The position numbers and the translations under genes are program-made. This document shows, piece after piece, positions 8,656-17,495 of a stretch of 64,000 nucleotides of DNA. Location: NCBI RefSeq assembly GCF_900113115.1, contig NZ_FOOF01000002.1, positions 1-64,000 of the forward strand, given 5' to 3'. Each line of letters starts with the position of its first letter. Positions within the stretch are counted from its first letter, which is position 1. Origin of the DNA: Duganella sp. CF458 (GTDB lineage: Bacteria > Pseudomonadota > Gammaproteobacteria > Burkholderiales > Burkholderiaceae_D). The notes under the pieces are model-generated. The model did no database searches. It was not told the DNA's origin and worked only from the letters and a program-made list of their open reading frames with translations.

Positions 8656-9108
8656 ATGACTGAATGGCAGTGGCTGGACTTCAACAGCATTCCCAACGCC
8701 GACCTCTACGAAATGCTGCGGCAGCGGCAAGAGGTCTTCGTGCTCGAACAGCAGTGCTTTTACCCGGATATGGACGGCTGCGACCAGGCCGCCCACCACC
8801 TCTTGGGCTGGCAATCGGTCGACGGCAAGCGCACCCTGGCAGCCTACCTGCGCTGCATCGCGCCCGGCATCAAATATCCTGAAATGTCGCTGGGCCGTGT
8901 GCTGACCACGCAAGCGGCACGCGGCAGCGGCGCTGGCCGCCAGTTGATCGCGGAAGGCATCCGCAATGCGGAAGCGCTGCATCCCGGCCATCGCATCCGC
9001 ATCGGCGCGCAGGCCCACCTGGAAAAGTTCTACGGCAGCTTCGGCTTCAAGGCGGTGGGCGAGCCCTATGACGAGGACGGTATTCCGCACCTGGAGATGC
9101 TGCGCTGA
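8656..9108 (+). CDS. GNAT acetyltransferase, ElaA type
   Basis: 150 residues matching the ElaA subgroup of GNAT N-acetyltransferases. Features are the N-terminal YEMLRQRQEVFVLEQQC segment, the acetyl-CoA loop LGRVLTTQAARGSGAGRQLI (about 75-94), and the C-terminal FYGSFGFKAVGEPYDEDGIPHLEM characteristic of ElaA. Substrate is unknown. The start has a clear GCGAGGTGA site upstream. It is followed by a bidirectional terminator that separates it from the convergent FKBP gene. Confidence 0.9.
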   Translation: MTEWQWLDFNSIPNADLYEMLRQRQEVFVLEQQCFYPDMDGCDQAAHHLLGWQSVDGKRTLAAYLRCIAPGIKYPEMSLGRVLTTQAARGSGAGRQLIAEGIRNAEALHPGHRIRIGAQAHLEKFYGSFGFKAVGEPYDEDGIPHLEMLR

Positions 9109-9110
9109 GC

Positions 9111-9144
9111 AAAAAAAAAACGGCCCGCAGGGCCGTTTCTTTTT
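9111..9144. terminator. bidirectional intrinsic terminator
   Basis: A ten-A run at 9111-9120, stem CGGCCC (9121-9126), loop GCA, stem GGGCCG (9130-9135) and a T-rich tract TTTCTTTTT give a terminator readable from both strands. It lies between convergent genes. Confidence 0.9.
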
Positions 9145-9162
9145 GGTCAGGCTAGCACCCGC

Positions 9163-10365
9163 TCAAGGAGCGGTAACGGAAACCACCTCGATCTCGAAGA
9201 TCAACGGGGCGTTTGCCGGGATGCTGCCCTGCGCGTTGGCGCCGTAGGCCTGGTCGGCCGGGATGATCAGGGTACGCTTGCCGCCCGCTTTCACGCCAAG
9301 CAAGCCATTTTCCCAACCCTGGATGACTTTATTGTCGCCCAGCTTGACGGAGAATGGCGTGCCAGTAATACGCGAGGTATCGAAGCGCAGGCCTTTCTTG
9401 TCGGTCACGCTGCCGTTGTACAGATAGCCGGAGTATTGCACGGACAGGGTGTGGCCTTTGGCCGCTGCCAGGGTGCCGGTGCCAATCACGTCGTCGATGA
9501 TCTGGAAGGGCGGCTGCGTGGTTTGGGCTGGTGGCGTGGCATTGACCGCGGTCAGTTCGATGTCGTACACCACGTCGGTGTTGGCCGGCACGATGACGTT
9601 ACCAGCGTTATCTTTGCGACCGTCCTTGCCCCATGCCATATTGGCAGGAACTTCCAGCGTGCGCTTGCCGCCCACCTTCATGCCAAGAATGCCGAGGTCC
9701 CATCCCTGAATACGGCTATCGACGTTCAACAGGAAAGAGAACGGCGCGCTGGAGGATTCAAATTTCGTGCCCTTCTTGTCAGCCTTGTTGTTGTCCCGCA
9801 GGTAGCCGGTGTAGTTGATGGTCACCAGGTTCCTGGTAGCAGCAGTTGCGCCGGTGCCGATCACGGTGTCGGTCTTCGGAATCAGCGACAGCGTTGTGAA
9901 GGAAACCACCTCGAGATCGAAGACCACGGCGGTATTGGCCGGCACTTGAAGTGTTCCGGCGGCGTCCGTGTAGCCGGCCGGGCCGAATGCCATGTTTGCC
10001 GGGATCAGCCAGGTGCGCTTGCCGCCCACTTTCATGCCGACCAGGCCTTGGTCGATGCCGGGAATAACGGCTCCGACGCCAACGGTCACCACTTGCGGTG
10101 CGCCGACACGCGGCGTGATGAACGGCTTGCCGCCTTTTTTGTCCGCCTTGGTCTCGTCGTACACGTAACCCGTGGCATAGTAGGACACCAGGTCGCCGCT
10201 TGCCACGGCAGTGGGGCTGGTTCCCACGACTTCACCTGCCGCCATAGTGTAGGCGGGCTGCGGTGGCAGGGGCGTGGTGTCGTCATTGTTGGCACCACCA
10301 CCGCAGGCGGTCAGCGCCGCGGCGCAAGCCAGGGTGGCGATTGCCTTGAACATCGAGTTCTTCAT
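9163..10365 (-). CDS. lipoprotein with three tandem FKBP-type prolyl isomerase domains
   Basis: 400 residues. The lipobox LTAC at 18-21 is followed by a short linker and three FKBP-like domains at about 40-156, 165-275 and 287-400. Each carries the family's GKRTxxIPAxxAxG strand (GGKRTWLIPANMAFG, GGKRTLEVPANMAWG, GGKRTLIIPADQAYG) and a PxNTxVVFDIEVVS-type end. The third domain keeps an FKBP-like core (RFDTSR, VIQGWENGLLGVKAGGKRT). In the first two some surrounding loops differ (each has an insertion containing ADKKG). It is expected to be anchored in the envelope and to act on protein folding. Most bacterial FKBPs have one domain. Transcribed alone, convergent with the acetyltransferase. Confidence 0.9.
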   Translation of the reverse strand: MKNSMFKAIATLACAAALTACGGGANNDDTTPLPPQPAYTMAAGEVVGTSPTAVASGDLVSYYATGYVYDETKADKKGGKPFITPRVGAPQVVTVGVGAVIPGIDQGLVGMKVGGKRTWLIPANMAFGPAGYTDAAGTLQVPANTAVVFDLEVVSFTTLSLIPKTDTVIGTGATAATRNLVTINYTGYLRDNNKADKKGTKFESSSAPFSFLLNVDSRIQGWDLGILGMKVGGKRTLEVPANMAWGKDGRKDNAGNVIVPANTDVVYDIELTAVNATPPAQTTQPPFQIIDDVIGTGTLAAAKGHTLSVQYSGYLYNGSVTDKKGLRFDTSRITGTPFSVKLGDNKVIQGWENGLLGVKAGGKRTLIIPADQAYGANAQGSIPANAPLIFEIEVVSVTAP

Positions 10366-10462
10366 TTCAATCTTGCCTATTCGTCAAATGAGTCGGGGTA
10401 ACGGAGCAGAAGTTTAGCAGACCGTTAATCCCCCCTCCATATGACGCAACTTCCGTTACAAA

Positions 10463-12340
10463 TTAAATTTCCACTTGTGTGCCGAGTTCGATGACGCGGT
10501 TGGGCGGGATTTGGTAGTAGTCCGCCGCGGCGCGCGCATTGCGCGACATGGCCACGAACAGGTGCTCGCGCCATGGCGCCATGCCGGCGCCCGGCGACGA
10601 GATCACGGTCTGGCGCGCGATGAAGAACGAGGTTTCCATCATCTCGAACTTCAGGCCTTGTTCTGCGCACAGGGCCATGATGGCCGGCACGTCCGGCTCG
10701 TCCTTGAAGCCGTAATTGATACTCAGCTGGAAGCACTCGTGGCCCAGGGGGGTGACGCGTACCTGCTCCGCTGGCGGCACATAAGGCTCTTCCACGATGT
10801 GCACGGTGAAGAACACCACGCGCTCATGCAGCACCTTGTTGTGCGACAGGTTGTGCAGCAAGGCGTGCGGCACGCCGTCGCTCTCGCCGCGCAGGAACAC
10901 CGCGGTACCCGGCACGCGGGTCGGTGGCGCCATGAACAGCGAGCTCAGGAAGTCTTCCAGCGGGATCGCATGCTTTTCCAGGTTCTTGAACACCAGCTCG
11001 CGGCCGGTGCGCCAGGTCAGCATGACCGTGAACAGCGCGGTACCGAGCAGCAGCGGGAACCAGCCGCCATGGAACAGCTTCAGCGCGGAGGACGAGAACA
11101 GCATCACGTCCATCACGATGAAGAAGCCGGTCGCGGCAAAGCACACCAGCAGCGGCAGGTGCCAGCGGTAGCGGATCACGAAGAAGGTCAGGATGGTGGT
11201 CGCGAACATGGTTGCGGTCACCGCGATACCGTAGGCGCTGGCCAGGTTGTCCGAGCTCTGGAAGCCAATCACTGCAATCAGCACCACGATCAACTGCAGC
11301 CAGTTCACCACCGGGATGTAGATCTGGCCGATTTCGCTGGCCGAGGTGTGCTGCACGCGCATGCGCGGCAGCATGCCGAGCGCAATGGCCTGCTTGGTCA
11401 TCGAGAAGGAACCGGAAATCGTGGCCTGCGACGCGATCACCGCAGCGGCGGTGGACAGCATCACCAGTGGGTACACGCTCCACGCGCCCAACTGGTTGAA
11501 AAATGGGTTGGCAATCGCATCGGGATTGCGGATCAACAGCGCGCCCTGGCCCAGGTAGTTCAATATCAGCGAGGGGAAGCAGACCCAGAACCAGGCCATG
11601 CGGATCGGTTTCTTGCCGAAGTGGCCCATGTCGGCATACAGCGCCTCGGCGCCGGTAATAGCCAGCACCACCGCGCCCAGTGCCACGAAGGCGATGAAGC
11701 CGTTGTCGCGCATGAATGCCAGTGCATGGGACGGCCACAGCGCATGCAGGATGGCCGGGGTTTCAACAATATTGATGGCGCCCATGACCGCCAGCGCAGC
11801 GAACCAGATCATCATGACCGGGCCGAAGAAGCGGCCAATGCCGGCCGTGCCGTGACGCTGCACCGAGTACAGGGTGACCAGCACGATAATGGTCAGCGGC
11901 ACCACGTACTGCTTCAGTCCCGGGGCTGCCACTTCCAGCCCCTCGATCGCACCCAGCACGGAAATGGCCGGCGTGATCACCGAGTCGCCGTAGAACATGG
12001 TGGCGCCGAAAGTACCGATCAGCAGCAGCGGGAAATGCCACTTCGGCGCGGCCTTGTGCACCGAGTTCAGTGCCAGCGCCATCAGGGCCATGATCCCGCC
12101 CTCGCCGCGGTTGTCGGCGCGCAGTACCAGGAGCACGTATTTCAGCGACACGATCAGTGTCAGGCTCCAGAAGATCAGGGAAATAATGCCCAGCAGGTTG
12201 GCCTGGTTGAGGGCCAGTCCGTGGGTGGGGTCGAAGACTGTTTTGAGGGTATAGAGGGGGCTGGTACCGATATCGCCGTAGACAATGCCAATGGCGGCCA
12301 GCGTCAGCGCGGCAACGCTGCTTTTCTTATGTTCTGACAA
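10463..12340 (-). CDS. kup: low-affinity K+ transporter Kup
   Basis: 625-residue K+:H+ symporter of the KUP/HAK/KT family. The N-terminus has the signature GIVYGDIGTSPLYTLK, about twelve membrane segments follow to roughly residue 445, and a cytoplasmic C-terminal domain fills the rest. Length matches E. coli Kup (622). I chose TTG at 12340 (reading SEHKKSS) because GGGTGA lies four bases upstream. An in-frame ATG at 12376 would add 12 residues. A 134-base gap separates it from the divergent rarD. Confidence 0.94.
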   Translation of the reverse strand: MSEHKKSSVAALTLAAIGIVYGDIGTSPLYTLKTVFDPTHGLALNQANLLGIISLIFWSLTLIVSLKYVLLVLRADNRGEGGIMALMALALNSVHKAAPKWHFPLLLIGTFGATMFYGDSVITPAISVLGAIEGLEVAAPGLKQYVVPLTIIVLVTLYSVQRHGTAGIGRFFGPVMMIWFAALAVMGAINIVETPAILHALWPSHALAFMRDNGFIAFVALGAVVLAITGAEALYADMGHFGKKPIRMAWFWVCFPSLILNYLGQGALLIRNPDAIANPFFNQLGAWSVYPLVMLSTAAAVIASQATISGSFSMTKQAIALGMLPRMRVQHTSASEIGQIYIPVVNWLQLIVVLIAVIGFQSSDNLASAYGIAVTATMFATTILTFFVIRYRWHLPLLVCFAATGFFIVMDVMLFSSSALKLFHGGWFPLLLGTALFTVMLTWRTGRELVFKNLEKHAIPLEDFLSSLFMAPPTRVPGTAVFLRGESDGVPHALLHNLSHNKVLHERVVFFTVHIVEEPYVPPAEQVRVTPLGHECFQLSINYGFKDEPDVPAIMALCAEQGLKFEMMETSFFIARQTVISSPGAGMAPWREHLFVAMSRNARAAADYYQIPPNRVIELGTQVEI

Positions 12341-12474
12341 GATTTCACCCAAAAATGGTTTTGGTGCATCGCACAATAGGCCAACTATAGGCCTTTTGCA
12401 AGTTTTTCAGCCGCCGGTGAAAACCTGGCGGATATGCTATTTTCCACCTTTACGCATAGAAAATCATCGCTCTC

Positions 12475-13350
12475 ATGAATACCGGCATGCTGTACGCCGC
12501 AGGCGCTTTCCTGTCCTGGGGACTCTTCCCACTGTATTTTCACGCAATTAAGAATGTGCCGGCGTCCGAAATCCTGGCGCATCGCATGGCGTGGTCGCTG
12601 CTGTTCCTGATGCTGGTGCTGGCGGTGCGGCGCCAGTGGAAATGGCTGCCGCAAGTGCTGCGCCAGCCGAAGGTGGTGGCCAGCTTCCTGGCCAGCGCTT
12701 TCCTGCTGAGCGCGAACTGGTTTGTGTATATCTGGGCGGTCAACAACGGCCATGTGGTGGATGCCAGCCTCGGCTACTTCATCAACCCGCTGGTAAACGT
12801 GTTGCTGGGCATGCTGGTGCTGAAGGAAAAGCTGCGCCGCGGCCAGTGGCTGGCGATCGGCATTGCAGCCACGGGCGTGGCCTGGCTGACCTGGCAGGCT
12901 GGCCAAATCCCCTACATCGCCCTGGTGTTGGCCCTGAGTTTTGGCGCCTACGGCCTGTTGCGCAAAACTGCGGCGCTGGCGGCGCTGGAAGGGCTGTCTT
13001 TTGAAACCCTGATCCTGTTCCCGCTGGCGGTGGCTTACCTCGGCTGGCTGGTATACCACGGCCAGAGCGTATTCCTGAATGCCGAGTCGAACAGCACGCG
13101 CTGGCTGCTGGCGGCCGCCGGCCCGACCACGGCGATTCCATTGCTGCTGTTTGCGGCAGGCGCGCGCCGCATTCCAATGTCGGTGCTGGGAATGCTGCAG
13201 TACATGTCGCCCTCGCTGCAAATGTTGCTGGGCGTGTGGGTCTTCCACGAAGCGTTTTCCTCGACCAGGCTGGTCGGTTTTGTGTTCATCTGGAGCGCCT
13301 TGGCGATCTATATGCTGGAGGGCTGGTTGACCAGCAGAAAGGCGAGTTGA
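12475..13350 (+). CDS. rarD: EamA-family transporter RarD
   Basis: 291 residues, ten predicted membrane helices in two EamA repeats. The RarD subgroup is recognised by GAFLSWGLFPLYF at the start, ANWFVYIWAVNNGHVVDASLGYFINPL in the middle and GMLQYMSPSLQMLLGVWVFHEAF near the end. The family belongs to the drug/metabolite transporter superfamily; E. coli RarD is linked to chloramphenicol sensitivity and the physiological substrate is unsettled. It is divergent from kup and stands alone. Confidence 0.92.
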   Translation: MNTGMLYAAGAFLSWGLFPLYFHAIKNVPASEILAHRMAWSLLFLMLVLAVRRQWKWLPQVLRQPKVVASFLASAFLLSANWFVYIWAVNNGHVVDASLGYFINPLVNVLLGMLVLKEKLRRGQWLAIGIAATGVAWLTWQAGQIPYIALVLALSFGAYGLLRKTAALAALEGLSFETLILFPLAVAYLGWLVYHGQSVFLNAESNSTRWLLAAAGPTTAIPLLLFAAGARRIPMSVLGMLQYMSPSLQMLLGVWVFHEAFSSTRLVGFVFIWSALAIYMLEGWLTSRKAS

Positions 13351-13456
13351 GTGTCGGAAAATTTTACACCGTTACCACTATGATAAGCCAAGTTTCCTTT
13401 GCCCAATTGAGTTTTCCGCAATTGAATCAATGATCTAGGGAAAATTGGTTGCATCC

Positions 13457-13472
13457 AGGCATGACAATTGCT
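13457..13472 (+). promoter_or_regulatory. candidate sigma54 (RpoN) promoter of the PEP-CTERM gene
   Basis: The 16 bases match the -24/-12 consensus TGGCACRNNNNTTGCW at all fixed positions but two, with GG at 13458-13459, GC at 13470-13471 and exactly ten bases between. A start site about 12 bases on gives a short leader holding GGGAG before ATG 13503. Confidence 0.6.
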
Positions 13473-13502
13473 TAATTCTCGGTATCACTTCGGGAGAGCA
13501 TA

Positions 13503-14285
13503 ATGGTAAGCAAAAAGTTTCTGGCAGGCATCGCCGCCGTTTTCTGTGCAGCATCGGTGCACGCGGCCCCAGTCGCTCTTTCATCCTCGCTCTCGCTGGA
13601 CAATTACCTGACGACTGGCCTGAGCCAGAACCTGCAAGTCGACGTCAACAGCCTGCTGGCCGGCAGCGGCCTGTCGCGCGCTTCGATCATGTCAGGTTCC
13701 CTGACCGTGTTCGGCTATTCCGCCGCCGACTATGGCCTGAGTTCCTCGGTCAAGCAATTGAACTATTCAGTGGACCGCACCACCACGGATTGCAACAAGC
13801 AGGGCAAGTGCAAGGTGGTGAAGGACAACTTCCACGTCAAGCAGTTCAACGCGAAGTACAGCGACAACGTGGTGGACCAGATGGAAGTCCGCACCGGCGC
13901 CGCTTCCGGCTCCGACAGCGTCGACGAACACATTGTCTCGAACACGGACAGCGGACAGATCGAAGACAAGAAAAAGCGGACCGGCTCCGAAAACGGCGGC
14001 TACAACTACTTCTTTAACCAGGACATCAACCAATACGACGCCTACCGCGGCGACCTGTCGGTGGAGTTGACCCTGGATGCACTGGCCCTGAACGACCTGG
14101 TCGCCGACGGTATCCTGAACCTGACCATCAAGTCCTTGCTGGGCCAGTTCAATATCACCGACGTGCGCCTGGATTTCGTGGCACAGGAGGCCGTCCCGCC
14201 AGCCGATGTTCCTGTGCCGACCAGCCTGCTGCTGACCGGCCTGGGCCTGATCGCACTGGCCACGGTGCGCCGCCGCAAAGCATAA
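13503..14285 (+). CDS. PEP-CTERM sorting-domain protein
   Basis: 260-residue secreted protein. The signal peptide is about 1-22 (VHA-A). The body is mostly polar beta-type sequence with no recognised catalytic domain (Cys97 and Cys103 could form a disulfide). The C-terminal sorting signal at about 233-260 has a Pro motif, one hydrophobic helix (SLLLTGLGLIALATV) and a RRRKA basic end. The Pro motif reads VPVPTS rather than the usual VPEPxx. Such proteins are processed by exosortase at the inner membrane and go to the surface or extracellular matrix. No exosortase is in the window. A sigma54-like promoter lies upstream and a strong terminator follows. Confidence 0.85.
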   Translation: MVSKKFLAGIAAVFCAASVHAAPVALSSSLSLDNYLTTGLSQNLQVDVNSLLAGSGLSRASIMSGSLTVFGYSAADYGLSSSVKQLNYSVDRTTTDCNKQGKCKVVKDNFHVKQFNAKYSDNVVDQMEVRTGAASGSDSVDEHIVSNTDSGQIEDKKKRTGSENGGYNYFFNQDINQYDAYRGDLSVELTLDALALNDLVADGILNLTIKSLLGQFNITDVRLDFVAQEAVPPADVPVPTSLLLTGLGLIALATVRRRKA

Positions 14286-14308
14286 GCGGACGCACGCGCG
14301 CCTGAAAG

Positions 14309-14335
14309 GACCCGGCAATTGCCGGGTCTTTTTTT
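14309..14335 (+). terminator. intrinsic terminator after the PEP-CTERM gene
   Basis: Stem GACCCGGC (14309-14316), loop AATT, stem GCCGGGTC (14321-14328), then seven T residues. A textbook Rho-independent terminator that isolates the gene from ettA. Confidence 0.93.
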
Positions 14336-14392
14336 ATGCGCCACCACAATGCGCTAAACTAGCGCCTTTACGAACCGACAAGAACACATACC

Positions 14393-16060
14393 GTGGCCAA
14401 TTACGTCTATACCATGAACCGCGTGGGCAAAATCGTCCCACCGAAACGCCAGATTCTGAAGGACATTTCGCTGTCCTTCTTCCCGGGCGCCAAGATCGGC
14501 GTGCTGGGCCTGAATGGCTCCGGCAAATCGTCCCTGCTGAAAATCATGGCGGGCATCGACACCGATATCCAGGGCGAAGCGCGCCCGATGCCGGGCCTGA
14601 ACATCGGCTACCTGCCGCAGGAACCGCAGCTCGATCCTGAAAAAACCGTGCGCCAGGAAGTCGAGTCCGGCCTGGGAGAGGCCTTCAATGCGCAAGCGCT
14701 GCTGGAAGCCGTCTACGCCGCCTACGCCGAAGAAGACGCTGACTTCGACGCGCTGGCCAAAGAGCAGGAACGCCTGGAGTCGATCATCGCTGCTGCCGAC
14801 GGCGGCAACCTGAACCTGCAACTGGAAATGGCGGCCGACGCGCTGCGCCTGCCGCCATGGGACCAGAAGATCGGCGTGCTGTCCGGTGGTGAAAAGCGCC
14901 GCGTGGCGCTGTGCAAGCTGCTGCTGTCGAAGCCGGACATGCTGCTGCTCGACGAGCCGACCAACCACTTGGATGCGGAATCCGTGGAATGGCTGGAGCA
15001 GTTCCTGGTACGCTTCCCGGGCACCGTGGTCGGCATCACCCACGATCGCTACTTCCTCGACAACGCTGCCGAATGGATCCTGGAACTGGACCGCGGCCAC
15101 GGCATTCCGTGGAAGGGCAACTACTCTTCATGGCTGGACCAAAAGCAGGACCGCCTGAAGCAGGAAGAAGCCACCGAGTCCGCGCGCCAGAAGGCGCTGC
15201 AAAAGGAATTGGAATGGTCGCGCCAGAATCCGAAGGCGCGCCAGGCCAAGTCCAAGGCCCGTATGGCGCGCTTCAATGAGCTGAGCGAATACGAATACCA
15301 GAAACGCAACGAGACCCAGGAGATTTTCATCCCTGTGGCCGAGCGCCTGGGTAACGACGTGATCGAGTTCAAGAACGTCACCAAATCGTTCGGCGACCGC
15401 CTGCTGATCGACAACCTGTCGTTCACCATTCCGCCGGGCGCGATCGTCGGCATCATCGGCCCGAACGGTGCCGGTAAGTCGACCCTGTTCAAGATGATCG
15501 CCGGTATCGAGCAGCCGGACAGCGGTGAAGTGGCAATCGGCAAGACCGCCAAGATTTCGCTGGTGGACCAGAGCCGCGACAAGCTGGACAACGAGAAGAC
15601 CGTGTTCGAAGCAGTGTCCGGCGGTGCCGACATCCTGAGCGTGGGCCGTTTCGAAATGCCGTCGCGCGCCTATGTGGGCCGCTTCAACTTCAAGGGCTCG
15701 GACCAGCAGAAGATCGTTGGCAACCTGTCCGGCGGTGAGCGTGGCCGCCTGCACCTGGCCAAGACCCTGCTGATGGGCGGCAACGTCCTGCTGCTGGACG
15801 AACCGTCCAACGACCTGGACGTGGAGACCTTGCGCGCGCTGGAAGATGCACTGCTGGAGTTCGCCGGTTCCGTGATGGTGATCTCCCACGACCGCTGGTT
15901 CCTGGACCGTATCGCGACCCACATCCTGGCCTTCGAAGGCGATTCCCAGGTGACCTTCTTTGCGGGTAACTACCAGGAATACGAAGCCGACAAGAAGAAA
16001 CGCCTGGGTGAAGAAGGCGCCAAGCCGAAGCGTATCCGCTACAAGCCGCTGCACGGCTAA
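14393..16060 (+). CDS. ettA: energy-dependent translational throttle protein EttA (ABC-F)
   Basis: 555-residue cytoplasmic ABC-F ATPase that binds the ribosomal E site and gates the first elongation step according to ATP/ADP. Two nucleotide-binding domains are visible. The first has Walker A GLNGSGKS at 39-46, signature LSGGEKR at 163-169 and Walker B LLLDEPTNHLD at 184-194. The second has Walker A GPNGAGKS at 355-362 and signature LSGGERGR. The inter-domain linker (about 240-315) and the ending IRYKPLHG are typical of EttA rather than Uup. It starts with GTG at 14393. There are no membrane segments, so it is not a transporter. Confidence 0.95.
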   Translation: MANYVYTMNRVGKIVPPKRQILKDISLSFFPGAKIGVLGLNGSGKSSLLKIMAGIDTDIQGEARPMPGLNIGYLPQEPQLDPEKTVRQEVESGLGEAFNAQALLEAVYAAYAEEDADFDALAKEQERLESIIAAADGGNLNLQLEMAADALRLPPWDQKIGVLSGGEKRRVALCKLLLSKPDMLLLDEPTNHLDAESVEWLEQFLVRFPGTVVGITHDRYFLDNAAEWILELDRGHGIPWKGNYSSWLDQKQDRLKQEEATESARQKALQKELEWSRQNPKARQAKSKARMARFNELSEYEYQKRNETQEIFIPVAERLGNDVIEFKNVTKSFGDRLLIDNLSFTIPPGAIVGIIGPNGAGKSTLFKMIAGIEQPDSGEVAIGKTAKISLVDQSRDKLDNEKTVFEAVSGGADILSVGRFEMPSRAYVGRFNFKGSDQQKIVGNLSGGERGRLHLAKTLLMGGNVLLLDEPSNDLDVETLRALEDALLEFAGSVMVISHDRWFLDRIATHILAFEGDSQVTFFAGNYQEYEADKKKRLGEEGAKPKRIRYKPLHG

Positions 16061-16093
16061 GAAGAACCGAGGCTGCTAGCCGCAAGTTCATCA

Positions 16094-16119
16094 GGTGTCA
16101 GGCACTTGTGCCTGACACC
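16094..16119. repeat. 26-bp palindrome of the GTGTCAGGCAC type
   Basis: Arms GGTGTCAGGCAC (16094-16105) and GTGCCTGACACC (16108-16119) are perfect complements around two bases. It lies in the gap after ettA and has no T-tract. I recall similar palindromes scattered in Oxalobacteraceae intergenic regions, a statement from memory and not checked. Confidence 0.85.
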
Positions 16120-16151
16120 GGTTTACCGGTTCTCAAAAAAGGAGCCCCCAA

Positions 16152-16625
16152 ATGCGCAAGCAATTTCTATGTGGACTGGTCCTCGCCAGCGCAGGCGCCA
16201 TTGCGCACGAGGCCCCGATCGACAAGCTGACCTGGCTGGCCGGTTGCTGGTCGCACACCGGTGCCGAAAAAGGTTCAGTGGAAATGTGGACCCTGCCGGC
16301 CGGCGGCACCATGCTCGGCGTCGCCCGAACCGTGAAGAACGGTAAAACGGTCGAGTGGGAACACACCATGATCCGCGAAACCGAGCCGGGCATCTGGGCC
16401 TATGTGGCCAAGCCGAGCCGGCAACTGGAAGCAGCTTTCCCGATCAAATCGATCGGCGAGGGCGAAGTGATATTTGAAAATCCGCAGCACGACTTCCCGC
16501 AACGGATCATTTACAAGCGCGATGGTGCCGACGGCATCAAGGCGCGGATCGAAGGTGTCTCGAAGGGCAAGGAAAAAGCCTTCGACTACCCGATGCAGCG
16601 GACCCAATGTCCGAATGGCGGGTGA
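16152..16625 (+). CDS. exported DUF6265 protein
   Basis: 157 residues with a short signal peptide (about 1-18) and the opening WLAGCW motif shared by the DUF6265 family of lipocalin-like periplasmic proteins. Further conserved parts are WTLPAGGTMLGVART, a middle FENPQHDFPQRIIY and a C-terminal RTQC. Function is unknown. A strong AAAAAAGGAG site precedes ATG 16152. It follows the palindrome at 16094-16119 and stands as a single gene. Confidence 0.8.
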   Translation: MRKQFLCGLVLASAGAIAHEAPIDKLTWLAGCWSHTGAEKGSVEMWTLPAGGTMLGVARTVKNGKTVEWEHTMIRETEPGIWAYVAKPSRQLEAAFPIKSIGEGEVIFENPQHDFPQRIIYKRDGADGIKARIEGVSKGKEKAFDYPMQRTQCPNGG

Positions 16626-16726
16626 GGCGGGCACAAGGACATTGGCAGCGCCAGGCTGCCGTTGTCGCACCCGGCCTCGATCGGGACTTTGCGGGGGGAA
16701 GCAGCTGAACTGCCCTCCCCCTCGAC

Positions 16727-17311
16727 TCAGAAGCTGGCCTTCACACCCAGGTTGACCGCGCCTTTGCGGCGACCCTGGTCGATGTCGTTCTTGCCGAAGT
16801 GTTCATACTCCAGCACGCCCGACACTTTCTCCGTGAAGGCGTATTCGGCACCAACCGAGGCGTACAGCGCGTTACGGCTGCTGTCGCCGTTGTACGCGGA
16901 AGCCAGGCCGGTAGCATTCACATCATTCTTGTTGTGAGCCAGGCCCAGCTTGCCGGTCAGGGCAACCTGCTGGTTGATCGGGAAGGTGCCCTTGCCAGCC
17001 AGGTAGAAGGACTTGGCCTTGCCTTCGATGCTGCCGGCGCCGGCGCCAGTCGTGTAGTTATACGACTGCTTGCCGAAGTCCACATAACCGGCTTCCACGC
17101 CCCAGGTCTTGTCGATCTGCACACCACCGAAGATCTTGCCGCCATACTCGGTGGTTTTCTTGTCGCCGTCGCTGGTGTCATTCGGCAGGGTGTACTTGTT
17201 GGAGTTCGCCACGACGCCCGCGCCGATGTACGGCTTCAGCTCTTGGGCCTGGACCGATGCCGCGCCCAGGGCAACGGCGGAAGTGATAAGTGCGAATGCG
17301 AATTTTTTCAT
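16727..17311 (-). CDS. outer-membrane beta-barrel protein (OmpA/OmpX-like)
   Basis: 194 residues. The signal peptide (about 1-22, VQA-Q) precedes a small barrel with alternating hydrophobic strands: KPYIGAGVVANSN, YGGKIFGGVQIDKTWGVEAGYVDFGK, SFYLAGKGTFPI, LTGKLGLAHNK, LYASVGAEYAFTEKVSGVLEYEHFG. It ends in LGVKASF, whose terminal Phe is the standard BAM-recognition residue. There is no OmpA peptidoglycan-binding domain. A 184-base upstream region presumably carries its promoter, though I see no clear -35/-10. It is likely abundant in the outer membrane, with role unknown. Confidence 0.85.
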   Translation of the reverse strand: MKKFAFALITSAVALGAASVQAQELKPYIGAGVVANSNKYTLPNDTSDGDKKTTEYGGKIFGGVQIDKTWGVEAGYVDFGKQSYNYTTGAGAGSIEGKAKSFYLAGKGTFPINQQVALTGKLGLAHNKNDVNATGLASAYNGDSSRNALYASVGAEYAFTEKVSGVLEYEHFGKNDIDQGRRKGAVNLGVKASF

Positions 17312-17495
17312 GTTCGTGATCTTTCAGCAAAAGTAAGTCGGACTTGCTTGGGATCGCGCTTCGTCTGTGGAAGTGCGATGGAAAGCACGATAACACTGCC
17401 AAAAGTTCAAGGGGGAGTCGAAGCGGTAAGAATTGTGTGCATTTGTAAGCGGTCTTGAATTACCAATATTCAACCCAAAATGAGCGAACTTGGCA

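Noticed and set aside
10475..12337. A 620-codon open frame antisense to kup
   Set aside because: It mirrors the kup gene exactly and encodes a His/Gln/Arg-rich sequence with no domain. Long antisense frames are expected in this GC-rich DNA.
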